Assembly (NCBI GenBank): GCA_023666425.1
Contig: JAMPCA010000001.1
Location: 551,692 to 615,691 of the forward strand
DNA: 64,000 nucleotides
Source: Muribaculaceae bacterium
GTDB lineage: Bacteria > Bacillota > Clostridia > Lachnospirales > Lachnospiraceae
Reading direction: 5' to 3'
Shown: piece after piece, positions 7,238 to 17,099 of the stretch
Layout of the letters: every line of letters starts with the position of its first letter
Numbering within the stretch: position 1 is the stretch's first letter
The notes under the pieces: model-generated
Seen by the model: the letters and a program-made list of their open reading frames with translations, nothing else
Told to the model about the DNA's origin: nothing
Database searches by the model: none
Position numbers and translations under genes: made by a program

Positions 7238-8467
7238 CTACATTGACATTGTGTATTTCCAGATTTTGTCCGTGCCGCGGAAGAATTCTCCAAAGCCCAG
7301 ATCCCGAATTTCTATCTCGATGCGGTCGTCCGAGACGGGCTTTGCCAGTATCCGCACCCTTGTCGTTTTATCGGGGCGCGGAGGCAGATCGGTGAGCTCA
7401 AGCGTCTCAATCTTCGCCTCCCGGCTGTTGGGAAGCTGTTTCCAAAAATCCACAGAGCCCGTTCCCGACAAAATTACCTCGCACTCTCCCATTGCCTCGA
7501 ACCAGTTGCGTCCCGCACTGACTAAATTGTGAAAAGCCATCGTGCCCTTGTCCCTCACCTTGAGACTCAGATTGAACTTCATCTCGTTCTCACCCATGTA
7601 GATACAGGGCCAGTCCCTTCCACGCGCGGCCGCCGCATAACAGGCTCCCTTGGAAAATAAGTTTTTCCCGAGGAACGCCCGGCGCCCCCGGCACAGATAA
7701 TTTAAGGACTGCTCCATCCAGCCGCCGTCGAAACCGTCTCCCACCAGATATACGGTAGAAATCATATGTCCCTCGAAGGATTTTTGCAGCAGCCTTAGAA
7801 ATGCTTCGTCCCGCTCTCCCTCTATCGACGCCCGGCTGTTCTCATGGATGGACACGACCTGCGGCTTTGTGCGGCGGTCCCGTTTCAGCTCGTAGGAGCT
7901 GACCGTATCCCCCGTACATTCAAACAGAAATACCTTGTGGAGCCACAGCTCCTCCTTCTGGGATAATGCATAATAATAAAAGCTCTCTTTGTGGTCTGTC
8001 ACCATGAATTTATCCGGCGGAATGCTGAGGAGTGAGGCCACCCTCCAGAATACTTCCATGTTCTCTTTATTCAGCCTCTCGACGGAGAGCACCAGTGTGC
8101 CCATTGCACCGGGACTGCCAAGCTTCTGCGGAAGCTCTATGACCCTGCGGAGAAACAGCGCTAAGAGCTCCACCGCCTCATAGTTTTCCTCGCCGACGCT
8201 GATCACCTCATGGTTCACCGCCCGCCACAGCAGAGAATCCACACAGATCACCTCGCTGGTCTTTGCCATGCGCTTTGCCTCGTCTCCGTAATACCAGAGT
8301 CCGAGATTCTGCCGTCTGGCAAGAATCGCAGGAATGTGGTACAGTTCGCTGCCCGCAACGGCACTCACCGTGTCCGGCTCATCCATATCCGGTTGGTAGT
8401 AGCTTACCATGGCAAAGGCGTCATTTAAGTCAATGCCAAGGTCATAGGTCTTTTTCTTTTCTTCCAT
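7238..8467 (-). CDS. Actin/Hsp70-fold (ASKHA-like) protein, probable DUF5716 family
   Basis: This 409-aa protein reads like a divergent member of the actin-Hsp70-hexokinase fold. The start YDLGIDLNDAFAMVSYY resembles the first phosphate loop, VFLFECTGDTVSSYEL (about residue 184) resembles the second with the usual Gly-rich core eroded, and STVYLVGDGFDGGWMEQSL followed by FSKGACYAA resembles the adenosine-binding segment and the helix after it. From memory it fits the DUF5716 family, found beside DUF5717 in Lachnospiraceae; I cannot verify the number here. The changed phosphate loops make ATP hydrolysis doubtful, although binding is possible. It starts 9 bp after the DUF5717-like gene and is surely co-transcribed with it. 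Confidence 0.75.
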   Translation of the reverse strand: MEEKKKTYDLGIDLNDAFAMVSYYQPDMDEPDTVSAVAGSELYHIPAILARRQNLGLWYYGDEAKRMAKTSEVICVDSLLWRAVNHEVISVGEENYEAVELLALFLRRVIELPQKLGSPGAMGTLVLSVERLNKENMEVFWRVASLLSIPPDKFMVTDHKESFYYYALSQKEELWLHKVFLFECTGDTVSSYELKRDRRTKPQVVSIHENSRASIEGERDEAFLRLLQKSFEGHMISTVYLVGDGFDGGWMEQSLNYLCRGRRAFLGKNLFSKGACYAAAARGRDWPCIYMGENEMKFNLSLKVRDKGTMAFHNLVSAGRNWFEAMGECEVILSGTGSVDFWKQLPNSREAKIETLELTDLPPRPDKTTRVRILAKPVSDDRIEIEIRDLGFGEFFRGTDKIWKYTMSM

Positions 8468-8476
8468 ACGCTCATC

Positions 8477-11400
8477 CTAAATAATCTGAAACAGCTTTTT
8501 CGTCGCTTCATCAAAGGCCGCATACTGCTTCATATTGTGGTACAGAGTCGATTCGTCCTGCAGGGTTCCGGAGATCAGCATCTGGTTGATCAGGCCGTAA
8601 CGGCTCTCATCCTCTGCGGTATACACATCGTTATTTGTGATCCGGCGGCTCTCGGTGACTTCCACCTGATTCCCATTTTCTTTTGAAATGTAATACTGTA
8701 TCGTCTCCCCAAAGAACATGACAAAGGGTTTTACAAATATACCGCAATACACCTCGGGCATGTCCTCTGTCACAAAATTCTCCCCATCTTCGTCCCGGCT
8801 GTAGTGAAGCGTCACATGGCTTCTCGGGGCGGCGCGGAACTCCAAAAAGGTCTTGTCATAGAGATGATATTTCTGGATCAGATGGCGGCTCAGCTTCCGG
8901 TAAAAGGAAAAATACATGTTTCGGCGGGTGTACTCGCCAAGAAGCTCCTCCTCGATGGCGGGCTCATGCTCCTTCTCCTCCGCTAAAGATTTAAATAGGG
9001 CGAGCCTGCAGGCGTCGTTTAGATCCTGATGGGCGGTATAGCGGGACTTTATCAGCCGAAGCAGCTCCGGGTGGATCGGCGCATTCTCCACAAAATAGGC
9101 CTGGGCGCTGGCACTTAAAAATGCGAGGATGACAAGTTCTTTTCCCCCTGCGTTGTAATAGCTCTCAAAGATGGCCTCGCCCTCATGCAGATCATGGCCT
9201 CCATAGATCATCTGTACGAGAATCCGCTCCTCCAGCTCAAAAGCGTCCACCTGAAATCTTTCCGCCGCCTTCCAGATTTCGCACATCCGCTCTGTCGGCC
9301 CGTTATAATAGCGGCACAGATAGCCCAGCATGGTATCGTTATATTTTTTCTGGAAAAAAGAGGTCTCTGTGAGAAGAAGAAGGTACTCATCCGCCTCCTC
9401 GCTGTCCTCCTCCTGCCGCCCGATCATGGCGCTCGCCAGCGCGACCCTGGCGGCAGCGCCGAGCTGATCCATACCGTAAATCTGAATCAGCTCATAAGCC
9501 TGCTCATAGAGACGCTTCTCCACCAACGCATCCAGCATAAAACGCCGCACGGTCTGGGGCATCTGTGAAAAATCCGCCTGCTCCAGATATGCCTTTACGT
9601 CGCCGTCGTCCTCCCTTGTCCGGTAAAAACGCAGAATTTCCATGGCGGTCTGGGACTGATAGACCGGGGAAAGCTCCTTTGTAAAAAGCATTCGGTGAAA
9701 ATACTGCTGATCCTCCGGAGAAAAACGCCGATAGCTTTTGCGCTTATCAAAATATGGAATCAGGTAAGGAAGCTCCTCTGGCGCCAAATGCATACATTTG
9801 GTCAGATAGCGTTCGGGCTCCATCAGTTTTTGCAGGCGGTAGGATACACTGCCGATATACCTTCGCCCCTTCTCGTCCTCAAACAGTATCACAGAATCCT
9901 TTGTGTACATCTGGAAATAGGCAGACTGCTCCACAATGGAAACGATCTGTGGTTCCTTTAGCTGTCTCTGGTAGATGATGGCACGCACCATGCGGGAATC
10001 AAAGACCACCAGCTTGTGGGTAAAGAGGATGCGCGCCAGACAGTGCGCGATCTCCCCGTCCACAAAGCCAAGATCCAGCATATCCTCGTAGAGTACCGCA
10101 AGATTGTCGTCCATATGCTCGGCCTCGATCTGCTCCATGGCAAAGCGTCCCATGATGCGCCGATACTTTTCGTAGACCTCGGGATTCTTCTCCTTATTGG
10201 CAATGATATTGTTGTACAGGATTGCCATCTTCCGGTAGGAAAGGCTGCTCTTATACTGAAAATACATCTGAATGATTTTCGGCACCGGTGCAATCCCGCG
10301 TTCATCAAAGGATAGAAGGTATGCCTCATACAGGCTGGTGATGCGCAGCTCCAGCTCGATTCCCATCTCAAACCAGTGATGGTACTGCTTGTCAAAGCGC
10401 TGGGCGCGGATCAGGTAACTGCAGATGACGCCAACGTACTCCGGCCTTGGGTCGATTCCGTAGGCAGCCGCCAAAAGCCCATAATGTATGGGATCAAAGC
10501 CGTTGTTCATATCCACTACCTGGAAGATCTGTGCCGCCAGCTCTTTATTCAATGCCTGGCGGCGCAGCGCCCAGCGCAGGATCTTAACCTCAAAGCGGCC
10601 GAGCTTTGCGAGAAGGTACGGATCCTGACAATAGAGATAATAGGCCTCCAGATACAGGTAGGGCGTGTTTGCCCCCTTCATAATCCAGTACTGGACAGCC
10701 TCCAGCTTATGGGCGTTATTGTTATAGTATTCCTCTTCCAAAAAGGACAGCACCCAGAAGAGAAGCACGGAATTTGGATTTTCGTGGAAAATCACCTCAA
10801 TCTCCCGGGTCATTTTATCCACATAGGCGGGCTCCCGCTCCATGAGCGTCATAAGATAAAGGTAATAGCCCCACACCGGCGACTTTTTGTCGTGCCAGCT
10901 GCGCCGGAAATCTTCAAGTATCCACTCCGCCTCCTGCCGCTGTCTGTTGATCAGAAAGGCCTGCGCTTTCATCAGGGGGTACATGGGCTCCTCCGGATCC
11001 AGTACATGCAGATGATTCAGGATATCTATGGTCTCGTTCGCCCACACGCCGGTGACGATGCGGTTCAGGCGGTAGGCCTGGTACAGCTCCATGATTCCTG
11101 CCCTGTCTTCCCGTATCTGCTGGTGGATGTTTTCCTCCTCCTGTATCTGCGCTCCCTTGTGTGCCCTGACCTCGATGTAACGGGTCTCATAGACCGTGGA
11201 AAAGCTGATCCTGCCATAATTCCAGCCTGCGTGCATCCTGTCGTAGTCGATCAGATACTGATAGGGGTAAGTACTTCCGAGAAAATCCTCCGAGACCAGC
11301 CGTTCCTCCGTCAGCCGGAGAAAATCTGCGTCGGAGGAGACACTGATCGAGAGATATCCCCACTCGTCTTTTCGAAGCTCCACGGTCTGCTGACTGGTTT

Positions 11401-12016
11401 CCGTAAGCTCTGTTATGCGGCAGCTTGTCTGGTCGATGCGGAAATTGATGGGATTTTTTCTGCCAATCCCAATCAGGAACTCCTCCATGTTCTGGGGCGA
11501 AGGCTTTGCGCCGACAATGCCCTTATAGATCATGGCTTCCTTATATTCTGCTTTGCTGATGATACTGGAAAAGCCCTTGTGATAGAACAGCCGGTAGGCC
11601 TCGTCCCACTTCTCGCGGGCAAGTGCAGTGAAATCGTGCAGATTTCTGATCGGACCCATGGAACTGTCCGCGCAGGGTCTGGAGATGGACACACAAAAAG
11701 AAAGGGTATGCTCACTTTGATCACATACAATGACAAAGCTACCCTCTACGGTATCGCCCTCCACGAGCCCTCTGCTATGAAACTGATAGCGAATCCGCAC
11801 CTCTTCCCCGTCAAACTGCGGAGTCAGACACTCCATTCTATGGCTCGTGGAATAGACAATCCCACGAAGGGAAGTGTGGTTTGTGCTTGCCAGGGTGAAG
11901 CCCCCCGAGTACTCCTGCTCCTCAAGCACAGACAGCTTCAGCTCCTCTGGAATGGAGAGCGACGGCTTTTCGCAGTCAAATCTGCCTGCGGCAATCTGTC
12001 TGATCTGTTTACGCAT
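8477..12016 (-). CDS. Giant helical-repeat protein, probable DUF5717 family
   Basis: This 1179-aa protein is the first gene of the four-gene cluster. The N-terminal 300 residues look beta-rich (two modules with alternating hydrophobic strands, for example VRIRYQFHSRGLVEGDTVEGSF). Residues about 310-1040 are helical repeats of TPR/HAT style, with many Tyr, Trp and Leu at regular spacing. The last 110 residues return to beta structure (DMPEVYCGIFVKPFVMFFGETIQYYIS). There is no signal peptide, membrane helix or catalytic motif. I associate it from memory with DUF5717. It probably acts as a large scaffold or sensor with the actin-like partner. The ATG has AGGTAGG just upstream. Confidence 0.78.
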   Translation of the reverse strand: MRKQIRQIAAGRFDCEKPSLSIPEELKLSVLEEQEYSGGFTLASTNHTSLRGIVYSTSHRMECLTPQFDGEEVRIRYQFHSRGLVEGDTVEGSFVIVCDQSEHTLSFCVSISRPCADSSMGPIRNLHDFTALAREKWDEAYRLFYHKGFSSIISKAEYKEAMIYKGIVGAKPSPQNMEEFLIGIGRKNPINFRIDQTSCRITELTETSQQTVELRKDEWGYLSISVSSDADFLRLTEERLVSEDFLGSTYPYQYLIDYDRMHAGWNYGRISFSTVYETRYIEVRAHKGAQIQEEENIHQQIREDRAGIMELYQAYRLNRIVTGVWANETIDILNHLHVLDPEEPMYPLMKAQAFLINRQRQEAEWILEDFRRSWHDKKSPVWGYYLYLMTLMEREPAYVDKMTREIEVIFHENPNSVLLFWVLSFLEEEYYNNNAHKLEAVQYWIMKGANTPYLYLEAYYLYCQDPYLLAKLGRFEVKILRWALRRQALNKELAAQIFQVVDMNNGFDPIHYGLLAAAYGIDPRPEYVGVICSYLIRAQRFDKQYHHWFEMGIELELRITSLYEAYLLSFDERGIAPVPKIIQMYFQYKSSLSYRKMAILYNNIIANKEKNPEVYEKYRRIMGRFAMEQIEAEHMDDNLAVLYEDMLDLGFVDGEIAHCLARILFTHKLVVFDSRMVRAIIYQRQLKEPQIVSIVEQSAYFQMYTKDSVILFEDEKGRRYIGSVSYRLQKLMEPERYLTKCMHLAPEELPYLIPYFDKRKSYRRFSPEDQQYFHRMLFTKELSPVYQSQTAMEILRFYRTREDDGDVKAYLEQADFSQMPQTVRRFMLDALVEKRLYEQAYELIQIYGMDQLGAAARVALASAMIGRQEEDSEEADEYLLLLTETSFFQKKYNDTMLGYLCRYYNGPTERMCEIWKAAERFQVDAFELEERILVQMIYGGHDLHEGEAIFESYYNAGGKELVILAFLSASAQAYFVENAPIHPELLRLIKSRYTAHQDLNDACRLALFKSLAEEKEHEPAIEEELLGEYTRRNMYFSFYRKLSRHLIQKYHLYDKTFLEFRAAPRSHVTLHYSRDEDGENFVTEDMPEVYCGIFVKPFVMFFGETIQYYISKENGNQVEVTESRRITNNDVYTAEDESRYGLINQMLISGTLQDESTLYHNMKQYAAFDEATKKLFQII

Positions 12017-12058
12017 TACCTACCTGCTCTTTTGTGTAAAACACTATGAATTCATTCT

Positions 12059-12087
12059 ATTATATGATAAAAAGCGTTCACATGCAA
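12059..12087 (-). promoter_or_regulatory. Promoter of the four-gene actin-like cluster
   Basis: TTGCAT (12082-12087) and the perfect TATAAT (12059-12064) are spaced by 17 bp on the minus strand, about 35 bp before the first gene. It lies just after the stop of the P-type ATPase gene, so the cluster has its own vegetative promoter. Confidence 0.8.
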
Positions 12088-12096
12088 GTAATTGGC

Positions 12097-14520
12097 TTAA
12101 GCTTGTTCAGCAAATTTTTTGCGGAGCGCCCGGATTTTTGCATAAATCCATTCTACGAGGAGGCTGAGATACCGCAGGCATGGCTCCGTGATAATTGCAA
12201 AGACAGCCATCAGCATGGCGCATTGCCTGGAAATTGCCGTGATTGCAAACAGCCGGTTGACAAAAAGCATACAAAACAGCCATCCGCCCACAAGCCCTGC
12301 CATCATAAAAATATGTCCCCCGCGCATGGGGCTGGCGATGCGGTAGAGAATCATAAAGCCAACGACCGCCACGAGTATCGTACAGGAGGTGGACAGGCAC
12401 TCAGGATCCACGGAAAATTCACGGCAAAACAGCACCAGTGCGCTTACGACCAGAAAATCTGTGAGGCCTGCGGGCAAAGCCTTAACGAGCACATTTGTGA
12501 GAAAGTGCCCCGAAATCAGCTCCCTGTTTGGCTCAAGTGCAAGAATAAAGGAAGGGATTCCAATCGTAAACATGCTGATTAAGGTCACCTGGGACGGCTC
12601 CAGAGGATAGTCCAGCATCAGGATCACCGAGAAGATTGCAAGCAGCATGGAAAAAATATTTTTTACAATATACAGAGAAGCCGTCCGCTGGATATTGTTG
12701 ACGACCCGGCGTCCCTCCGCAACCACGGAGGGCATTCTGGCAAAATCCGAATCCATCAGCACGAGCTGGGACACATTGGAGGCGGCGTCGCTGCCACTGG
12801 CCATGGCAACGCTGCAATCCGCGTCCTTAAGTGCAAGCACATCGTTGACCCCGTCCCCGGTCATGGCTACCGTCTTTTTATGCGCCTTTAACGCCTGCAC
12901 GAGCATACGCTTCTGGTTCGGCGTCACCCGGCCGAAGACCGTGTACTCTTCCACCGCTTTGTAGAAATCATTTTTTGTCTTTAGGGTGGCTGCGTCCACA
13001 TAGCGGTCGGCGTTTTTAATTCCTGCCTCCGCCGCAATTACAGAGACGGTCAGGGGATTGTCGCCGGAGATTACCTTGATTTCCACACCGTTTTCCACAA
13101 AATAGCCAAAGGTCTTTTTCGCGCCGGAGCGGATAGGATTTGCCAGCATCACAAAGCCCATGGGAGTCACCGGCTCTGTCAGAGGCTTTTTGGTGAGCTT
13201 TCCCTCGTACTCCCCGAACACCAGCACCCGGTATCCCTTGCTGCTGTATGCGTCAATCTGTTCCTGATACTCGGCAGTCTGGCCGCGCAGTACAAACTCC
13301 GGCGCTCCAATCACATAGGATTTCCCACCGATCACAGCCCCGGAGAATTTTGTCTCGGAGGAAAAGGAAAACACCTCTGTGGCCTTTGCCCCGGTGCCCT
13401 TTGTAAAATGCGCCTGCAGAGCCTCCATGGTGGCATTGTCCTTCGCCTGCGCCGCGGCAAGGTCTGAGAGCAGGGCAAAGGTCTCCTCCGGCACAAGACC
13501 ATCCAGCGTCTCAAATTCATAGACGTGCATCCCCGGCTCCGTGATGGTTCCGGTCTTGTCCACACAGAGCACGCTGACTCTTGCCAGCGTCTCAATGCAC
13601 TTCATATCGTGCACGAGCACCTTCTTTTTGGAGAGACGCACCACAGAAACCGCAAGCGCTACGCTGGCCAGGAGGTAGAGCCCCTCCGGGATCATGCCGA
13701 TAATGGCGGCGACCATACTGGTAACAGAGTCGTGCAGGGTTCCCTCATTATAGATAAAGGACTGTACAAACAATGCGATGCCAATCGGGATAATGATGAT
13801 TCCCATCACCATAATCAGATAATTTAAGGAGCGGATCATTTCTGACTGTTCGCCCTTTTTTGATTTTGTCGCCTGTAAGGTAAGCTTTGAGATGTAGGAA
13901 TTCCTTCCCACCTTCTCCAGCCGGGCATAGGCACTGCCGGACACCACGAAGCTGCCGGAAAGCAGGGAATCCCCGGATTTTTTACTGATCTCGTCCGCCT
14001 CACCGGTAATCAGGGATTCGTTGACCTGGACTTCCCCGGAAACAATCACAGCGTCCGCCGGAATCTGGCTTCCCGCGGAAAATTTTACAATATCGTCCAG
14101 CACCAGCTCTTCCGGGGGCAGGATGACCTCCTGCCCGTCCCGCACCGCCGTGCATCTGGGCGCGTTCAAAATCGAAAGCCTGTCCAGCACTTTTTTGGAA
14201 TGAAGCTCCTGCACGATGCCGATGCAGGTATTGGCGATGATGACCGGGAGAAAAAGCATATCCGTCCATGCCCCGACCACAATCAGAAGCACCGCGATAA
14301 TTGCAAACACTAAGTTAAAATATGTGAGCAGATTGGATTTGATGATTTCTGAAACCGTCTTTGTGGAGGAGTCCACCTTACAGTTGTCCGCGTGAGCCGC
14401 CAGGCGCGCCTGCACCTGCTCCGCCGTCAGCCCCACCGCCGGATCCGCCGCAATTCTCTCAAGGCTCATCTCCTGCGTTTCGGCATTATTTAATTTCGTT
14501 TGTTTTTGCTCTAATTCCAT
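12097..14520 (-). CDS. P-type cation-transporting ATPase, CtpE-like
   Basis: This 807-aa membrane ATPase has every P-type hallmark: TGE at residues 172-174, PEGL at 278-281, the phosphorylated Asp321 in DKTGT, and TGDGVNDVLALKDADCSVAMASGSDAASN in the hinge. The stretch PEGLYLLASVALAVSVVRLSKKKVLV closely resembles mycobacterial CtpE, a calcium uptake pump, rather than sarcoplasmic-type or heavy-metal ATPases; no N-terminal CxxC domain is present. Eight to ten membrane helices are visible. The ion is inferred to be calcium only by this resemblance. The ribosome site before the ATG is weak. No clear terminator separates it from the next promoter, so some read-through is likely. Confidence 0.85.
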   Translation of the reverse strand: MELEQKQTKLNNAETQEMSLERIAADPAVGLTAEQVQARLAAHADNCKVDSSTKTVSEIIKSNLLTYFNLVFAIIAVLLIVVGAWTDMLFLPVIIANTCIGIVQELHSKKVLDRLSILNAPRCTAVRDGQEVILPPEELVLDDIVKFSAGSQIPADAVIVSGEVQVNESLITGEADEISKKSGDSLLSGSFVVSGSAYARLEKVGRNSYISKLTLQATKSKKGEQSEMIRSLNYLIMVMGIIIIPIGIALFVQSFIYNEGTLHDSVTSMVAAIIGMIPEGLYLLASVALAVSVVRLSKKKVLVHDMKCIETLARVSVLCVDKTGTITEPGMHVYEFETLDGLVPEETFALLSDLAAAQAKDNATMEALQAHFTKGTGAKATEVFSFSSETKFSGAVIGGKSYVIGAPEFVLRGQTAEYQEQIDAYSSKGYRVLVFGEYEGKLTKKPLTEPVTPMGFVMLANPIRSGAKKTFGYFVENGVEIKVISGDNPLTVSVIAAEAGIKNADRYVDAATLKTKNDFYKAVEEYTVFGRVTPNQKRMLVQALKAHKKTVAMTGDGVNDVLALKDADCSVAMASGSDAASNVSQLVLMDSDFARMPSVVAEGRRVVNNIQRTASLYIVKNIFSMLLAIFSVILMLDYPLEPSQVTLISMFTIGIPSFILALEPNRELISGHFLTNVLVKALPAGLTDFLVVSALVLFCREFSVDPECLSTSCTILVAVVGFMILYRIASPMRGGHIFMMAGLVGGWLFCMLFVNRLFAITAISRQCAMLMAVFAIITEPCLRYLSLLVEWIYAKIRALRKKFAEQA

Positions 14521-14641
14521 GCTTTCACCCTATATGTATATTTTCGCTTCCAGGGACAATGCCTCCGGCGGAATCACTACATATTATACCCAATTTATGA
14601 CAAAATTTCCCTCACTGCAGGAACTTTAATAAAAAATTTAG

Positions 14642-14680
14642 AAAAAACAACGGGGCATCGCATGTCCTGCAATGCCCCGT
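14642..14680 (-). terminator. Terminator of the nfn operon
   Basis: The perfect 9-bp stem (14650-14658 with 14672-14680) has a 13-nt loop and is followed on the minus strand by TTGTTTTTTC. It lies just after the nfnB stop. Confidence 0.88.
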
Positions 14681-14699
14681 GAGTGAACCTGAATTATAT

Positions 14700-16085
14700 T
14701 TATTTTGCGGAGAGATATTCGTGAATCCCCTTTGCGGCCGCCTTGCCCGCACCCATGGCAAGAATAACGGTAGCGGCTCCGGTCACGGCGTCGCCGCCCG
14801 CATATACGCCGTCCTTGCTTGTCGCGCCGGTGTCCTCTGTTGCGACAATGCACTTGCGGCGGTTCGTCTCCAATCCCTTTGTGGTAGCGGAAATCAGAGG
14901 ATTCGGTGAGGTGCCGAGTGACATGATCACAGTATCGCACGCAATCTCGTACTCTGAACCCGGAATCTCCACGGGACTGCGCCGTCCGCTCTCGTCAGGC
15001 TCTCCCAGCTCCATTTTGATGAGACGGATGCCGCGCACCCAGCCGTCATCGTCCACCAGAATTTCGGTGGGGTTCTGCAGGAGGTCAAAAATGATACCCT
15101 CCTCCTTTGCATGATGTACCTCTTCCTGTCTTGCGGGAAGCTCCTCCTCGCTGCGGCGGTATACGATATGCGTCTCAGCCCCCAGACGAAGCGCTGTCCG
15201 CGCCGCATCCATCGCTACGTTGCCTCCGCCCACAACCACAACTTTTTTGCCGTGGGAGATGGGCGTCTCATACCCTTCCTCAAAGGCTTTCATCAGATTA
15301 TTCCTGGTCAGAAACTCATTGGCGGAGAACACACCGTTCGCCTGCTCCCCCGGGATTCCCATAAATCTTGGAAGCCCTGCGCCGGAGCCGATAAACACGG
15401 CTTCAAAGCCCTCCTCTGCCATAAGCTCGTCGATCTTGACCGATTTGCCGATGACAACATTCGTCTCAATCTTGACGCCGAGTGCCTTTACATTCTCCAC
15501 CTCCGCGTCCACCACAGCCTCCTTGGGGAGACGGAATTCCGGGATGCCGTAGCTCAGTACGCCTCCCGCCTTGTGCAGCGCTTCAAAAATCGTCACGTCA
15601 TAGCCAAGTCTTGCCAGATCTCCGGCGCAGGTCAGTCCTGCCGGGCCGGAGCCAATCACGGCTACCTTGCGTCCGTTTGTCTGCTGGGGCTTCTGTGGCT
15701 TTAAGCCCTGCTCTCTCGCCCAGTCCGCCACAAAACGCTCAAGCTTGCCGATGGCGATGGGATCCCCCTTGATTCCCCGGATGCATTTGCCCTCGCACTG
15801 GCTCTCCTGCGGGCACACGCGTCCACAGACAGCCGGAAGCGCGGAATCCATGGAAATAATCCGGTACGCTTCGGCAAAATTGCGGTTTTTCACCTGCTCG
15901 ATAAATGCCGGAATGTTAATGGATACCGGACAGCCCTTCATACACTGTGCATTTTTACAGTTTAAGCAGCGGGAAGCCTCGGCAACCGCTTCTTCTTCAT
16001 TATAGCCGTAGCACACCTCCGCAAAGTTGGCAGCCCTGACTTTGGGATCCTGCTCGCGAACCGGAATCTTTGTCAATACGTCCAT
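14700..16085 (-). CDS. nfnB: NfnB-like / GltA-type FAD-NADPH oxidoreductase large subunit
   Basis: This 461-aa flavoprotein resembles the small subunit of glutamate synthase. The N-terminal domain binds two 4Fe-4S clusters, with cysteines in CLNCKNAQCMKGCP (about residues 41-54) and CGRVCPQESQCEGKC (about residues 87-101). Two dinucleotide folds follow: VIGSGPAGLTCAGDLA for FAD (about 144) and VVVGGGNVAMDAARTA for NADPH (about 283). Together with the upstream gene it matches NfnAB, which bifurcates electrons between NADPH, NADH and ferredoxin. No large glutamate synthase gene is nearby, which supports Nfn over GltD. The ATG overlaps the nfnA stop by 1 bp (TAATG). Confidence 0.85.
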   Translation of the reverse strand: MDVLTKIPVREQDPKVRAANFAEVCYGYNEEEAVAEASRCLNCKNAQCMKGCPVSINIPAFIEQVKNRNFAEAYRIISMDSALPAVCGRVCPQESQCEGKCIRGIKGDPIAIGKLERFVADWAREQGLKPQKPQQTNGRKVAVIGSGPAGLTCAGDLARLGYDVTIFEALHKAGGVLSYGIPEFRLPKEAVVDAEVENVKALGVKIETNVVIGKSVKIDELMAEEGFEAVFIGSGAGLPRFMGIPGEQANGVFSANEFLTRNNLMKAFEEGYETPISHGKKVVVVGGGNVAMDAARTALRLGAETHIVYRRSEEELPARQEEVHHAKEEGIIFDLLQNPTEILVDDDGWVRGIRLIKMELGEPDESGRRSPVEIPGSEYEIACDTVIMSLGTSPNPLISATTKGLETNRRKCIVATEDTGATSKDGVYAGGDAVTGAATVILAMGAGKAAAKGIHEYLSAK

Positions 16086-16975
16086 TATTTGTCACCTCCA
16101 CACTGGCCGCATCCACCGTGGTGGGTACTGCCTTCCTCATAGGCCAGCTTCGCGCGGCCCTCCTCGGTCTTGTACTGCTGCTGACGCTTCATTGCCTGGT
16201 CGAAATCAACCAGATGCCCGTCAAACTCAGGCCCGTCCACGCAGGCGAACTTCACCTCGCCGCCCACCATCAGACGGCAGGCGCCGCACATGCCGGTTCC
16301 GTCTACCATGATCGGGTTCATGGAGACCACTGTGGGAAGCCCCAGCTTCTCTGTCAGCAGGCAGGTGAACTTCATCATAATCATTGGGCCGATGGCTACC
16401 GCCACATCGTATTTCTTCCCACCGTTCACCAGAGCCTCGAGCTGCTGGCTGCCATTGCCGTGGAAAGCGTAGGAGCCGTCGTCCGTGCAGACATATACAT
16501 TGCCCGCAACTGCCTTCATCTCCTCCTCATAAAATACAATATCCCTGCTGCGGAAGCCCATGATCACATCTGCCGCAACACCGTGCTCCTTCAGCCACTT
16601 GACCTGCGGATACACCGGAGCCGTCCCCAGCCCCCCGGCGATAAAGACGATGCTCTTTTTCTTCGTCTCCTCTAAATTCTCTTCCAGACAGAGCTCGGAG
16701 GGACAGCCCAGGGGTCCCACAAAATCCTCCAGCGCATCTCCCTCTTTGAGCGCCATCATGCGCTCCGTACCGGCACCGATGGTCTGTACCACGATGGTGA
16801 CGGTCTCCTTTTCTCTGTCATAATCGCAGATGGTCAGCGGGATGCGCTCCCCCACTTCATCGGTCTTTGCAATAATGAACTGTCCCGGCAGACATTCCTT
16901 CGCCACCCGGGGAGCCTTGACGTCCATCAGAATGATGTTGTCCGCCAGCTCCTCTCTCCGAACAATTGGATACAT
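16085..16975 (-). CDS. nfnA: NfnA-like FAD/NAD-binding, 2Fe-2S subunit
   Basis: This 296-aa protein belongs to the dihydroorotate-dehydrogenase electron-transfer (PyrK/SudB) family. It has an FAD-binding beta barrel (RIPLTICDYD), an NAD-binding region (VFIAGGLGTAPVYPQVKWL) and a C-terminal 2Fe-2S site in DGTGMCGACRLMVGGEVKFACVDG. The His/Gly/Cys tail (HHGGCGQCGG) is extra and could bind metal. With nfnB it would carry the NADH half of an electron-bifurcating transhydrogenase; a sulfide dehydrogenase role is the main alternative. AGGAGG precedes the ATG, and a promoter is at 17022-17050. Confidence 0.85.
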   Translation of the reverse strand: MYPIVRREELADNIILMDVKAPRVAKECLPGQFIIAKTDEVGERIPLTICDYDREKETVTIVVQTIGAGTERMMALKEGDALEDFVGPLGCPSELCLEENLEETKKKSIVFIAGGLGTAPVYPQVKWLKEHGVAADVIMGFRSRDIVFYEEEMKAVAGNVYVCTDDGSYAFHGNGSQQLEALVNGGKKYDVAVAIGPMIMMKFTCLLTEKLGLPTVVSMNPIMVDGTGMCGACRLMVGGEVKFACVDGPEFDGHLVDFDQAMKRQQQYKTEEGRAKLAYEEGSTHHGGCGQCGGDK

Positions 16976-17021
16976 AAGATCTTCCTCCTAGTATATGTAC
17001 AAACTGATTTTACACCCTATT

Positions 17022-17050
17022 ATTGTATCGAAAATTCTGCCGTTGTGCAA
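17022..17050 (-). promoter_or_regulatory. Promoter of nfnAB
   Basis: TTGCAC (17045-17050), a 17-bp spacer and TACAAT (17022-17027) lie about 45 bp before the nfnA start. Confidence 0.7.
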
Positions 17051-17099
17051 TGCTTTTCTTCTGGTAAAAAGCACATAATTAAAAACAAGGTTTTGCGGC

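Noticed and set aside
10376-12049. Long plus-strand open frame antisense to the 1179-aa gene
   Set aside because: It lies entirely over a gene with its own promoter, ribosome site and operon partners, and its translation has no domain-like pattern. It is a by-product of the codon bias of the true gene.
14700-16975. Genes as glutamate synthase small subunit plus partner
   Set aside because: No large glutamate synthase subunit is adjacent, and the second gene is a PyrK/NfnA-type protein. NfnAB fits both genes.
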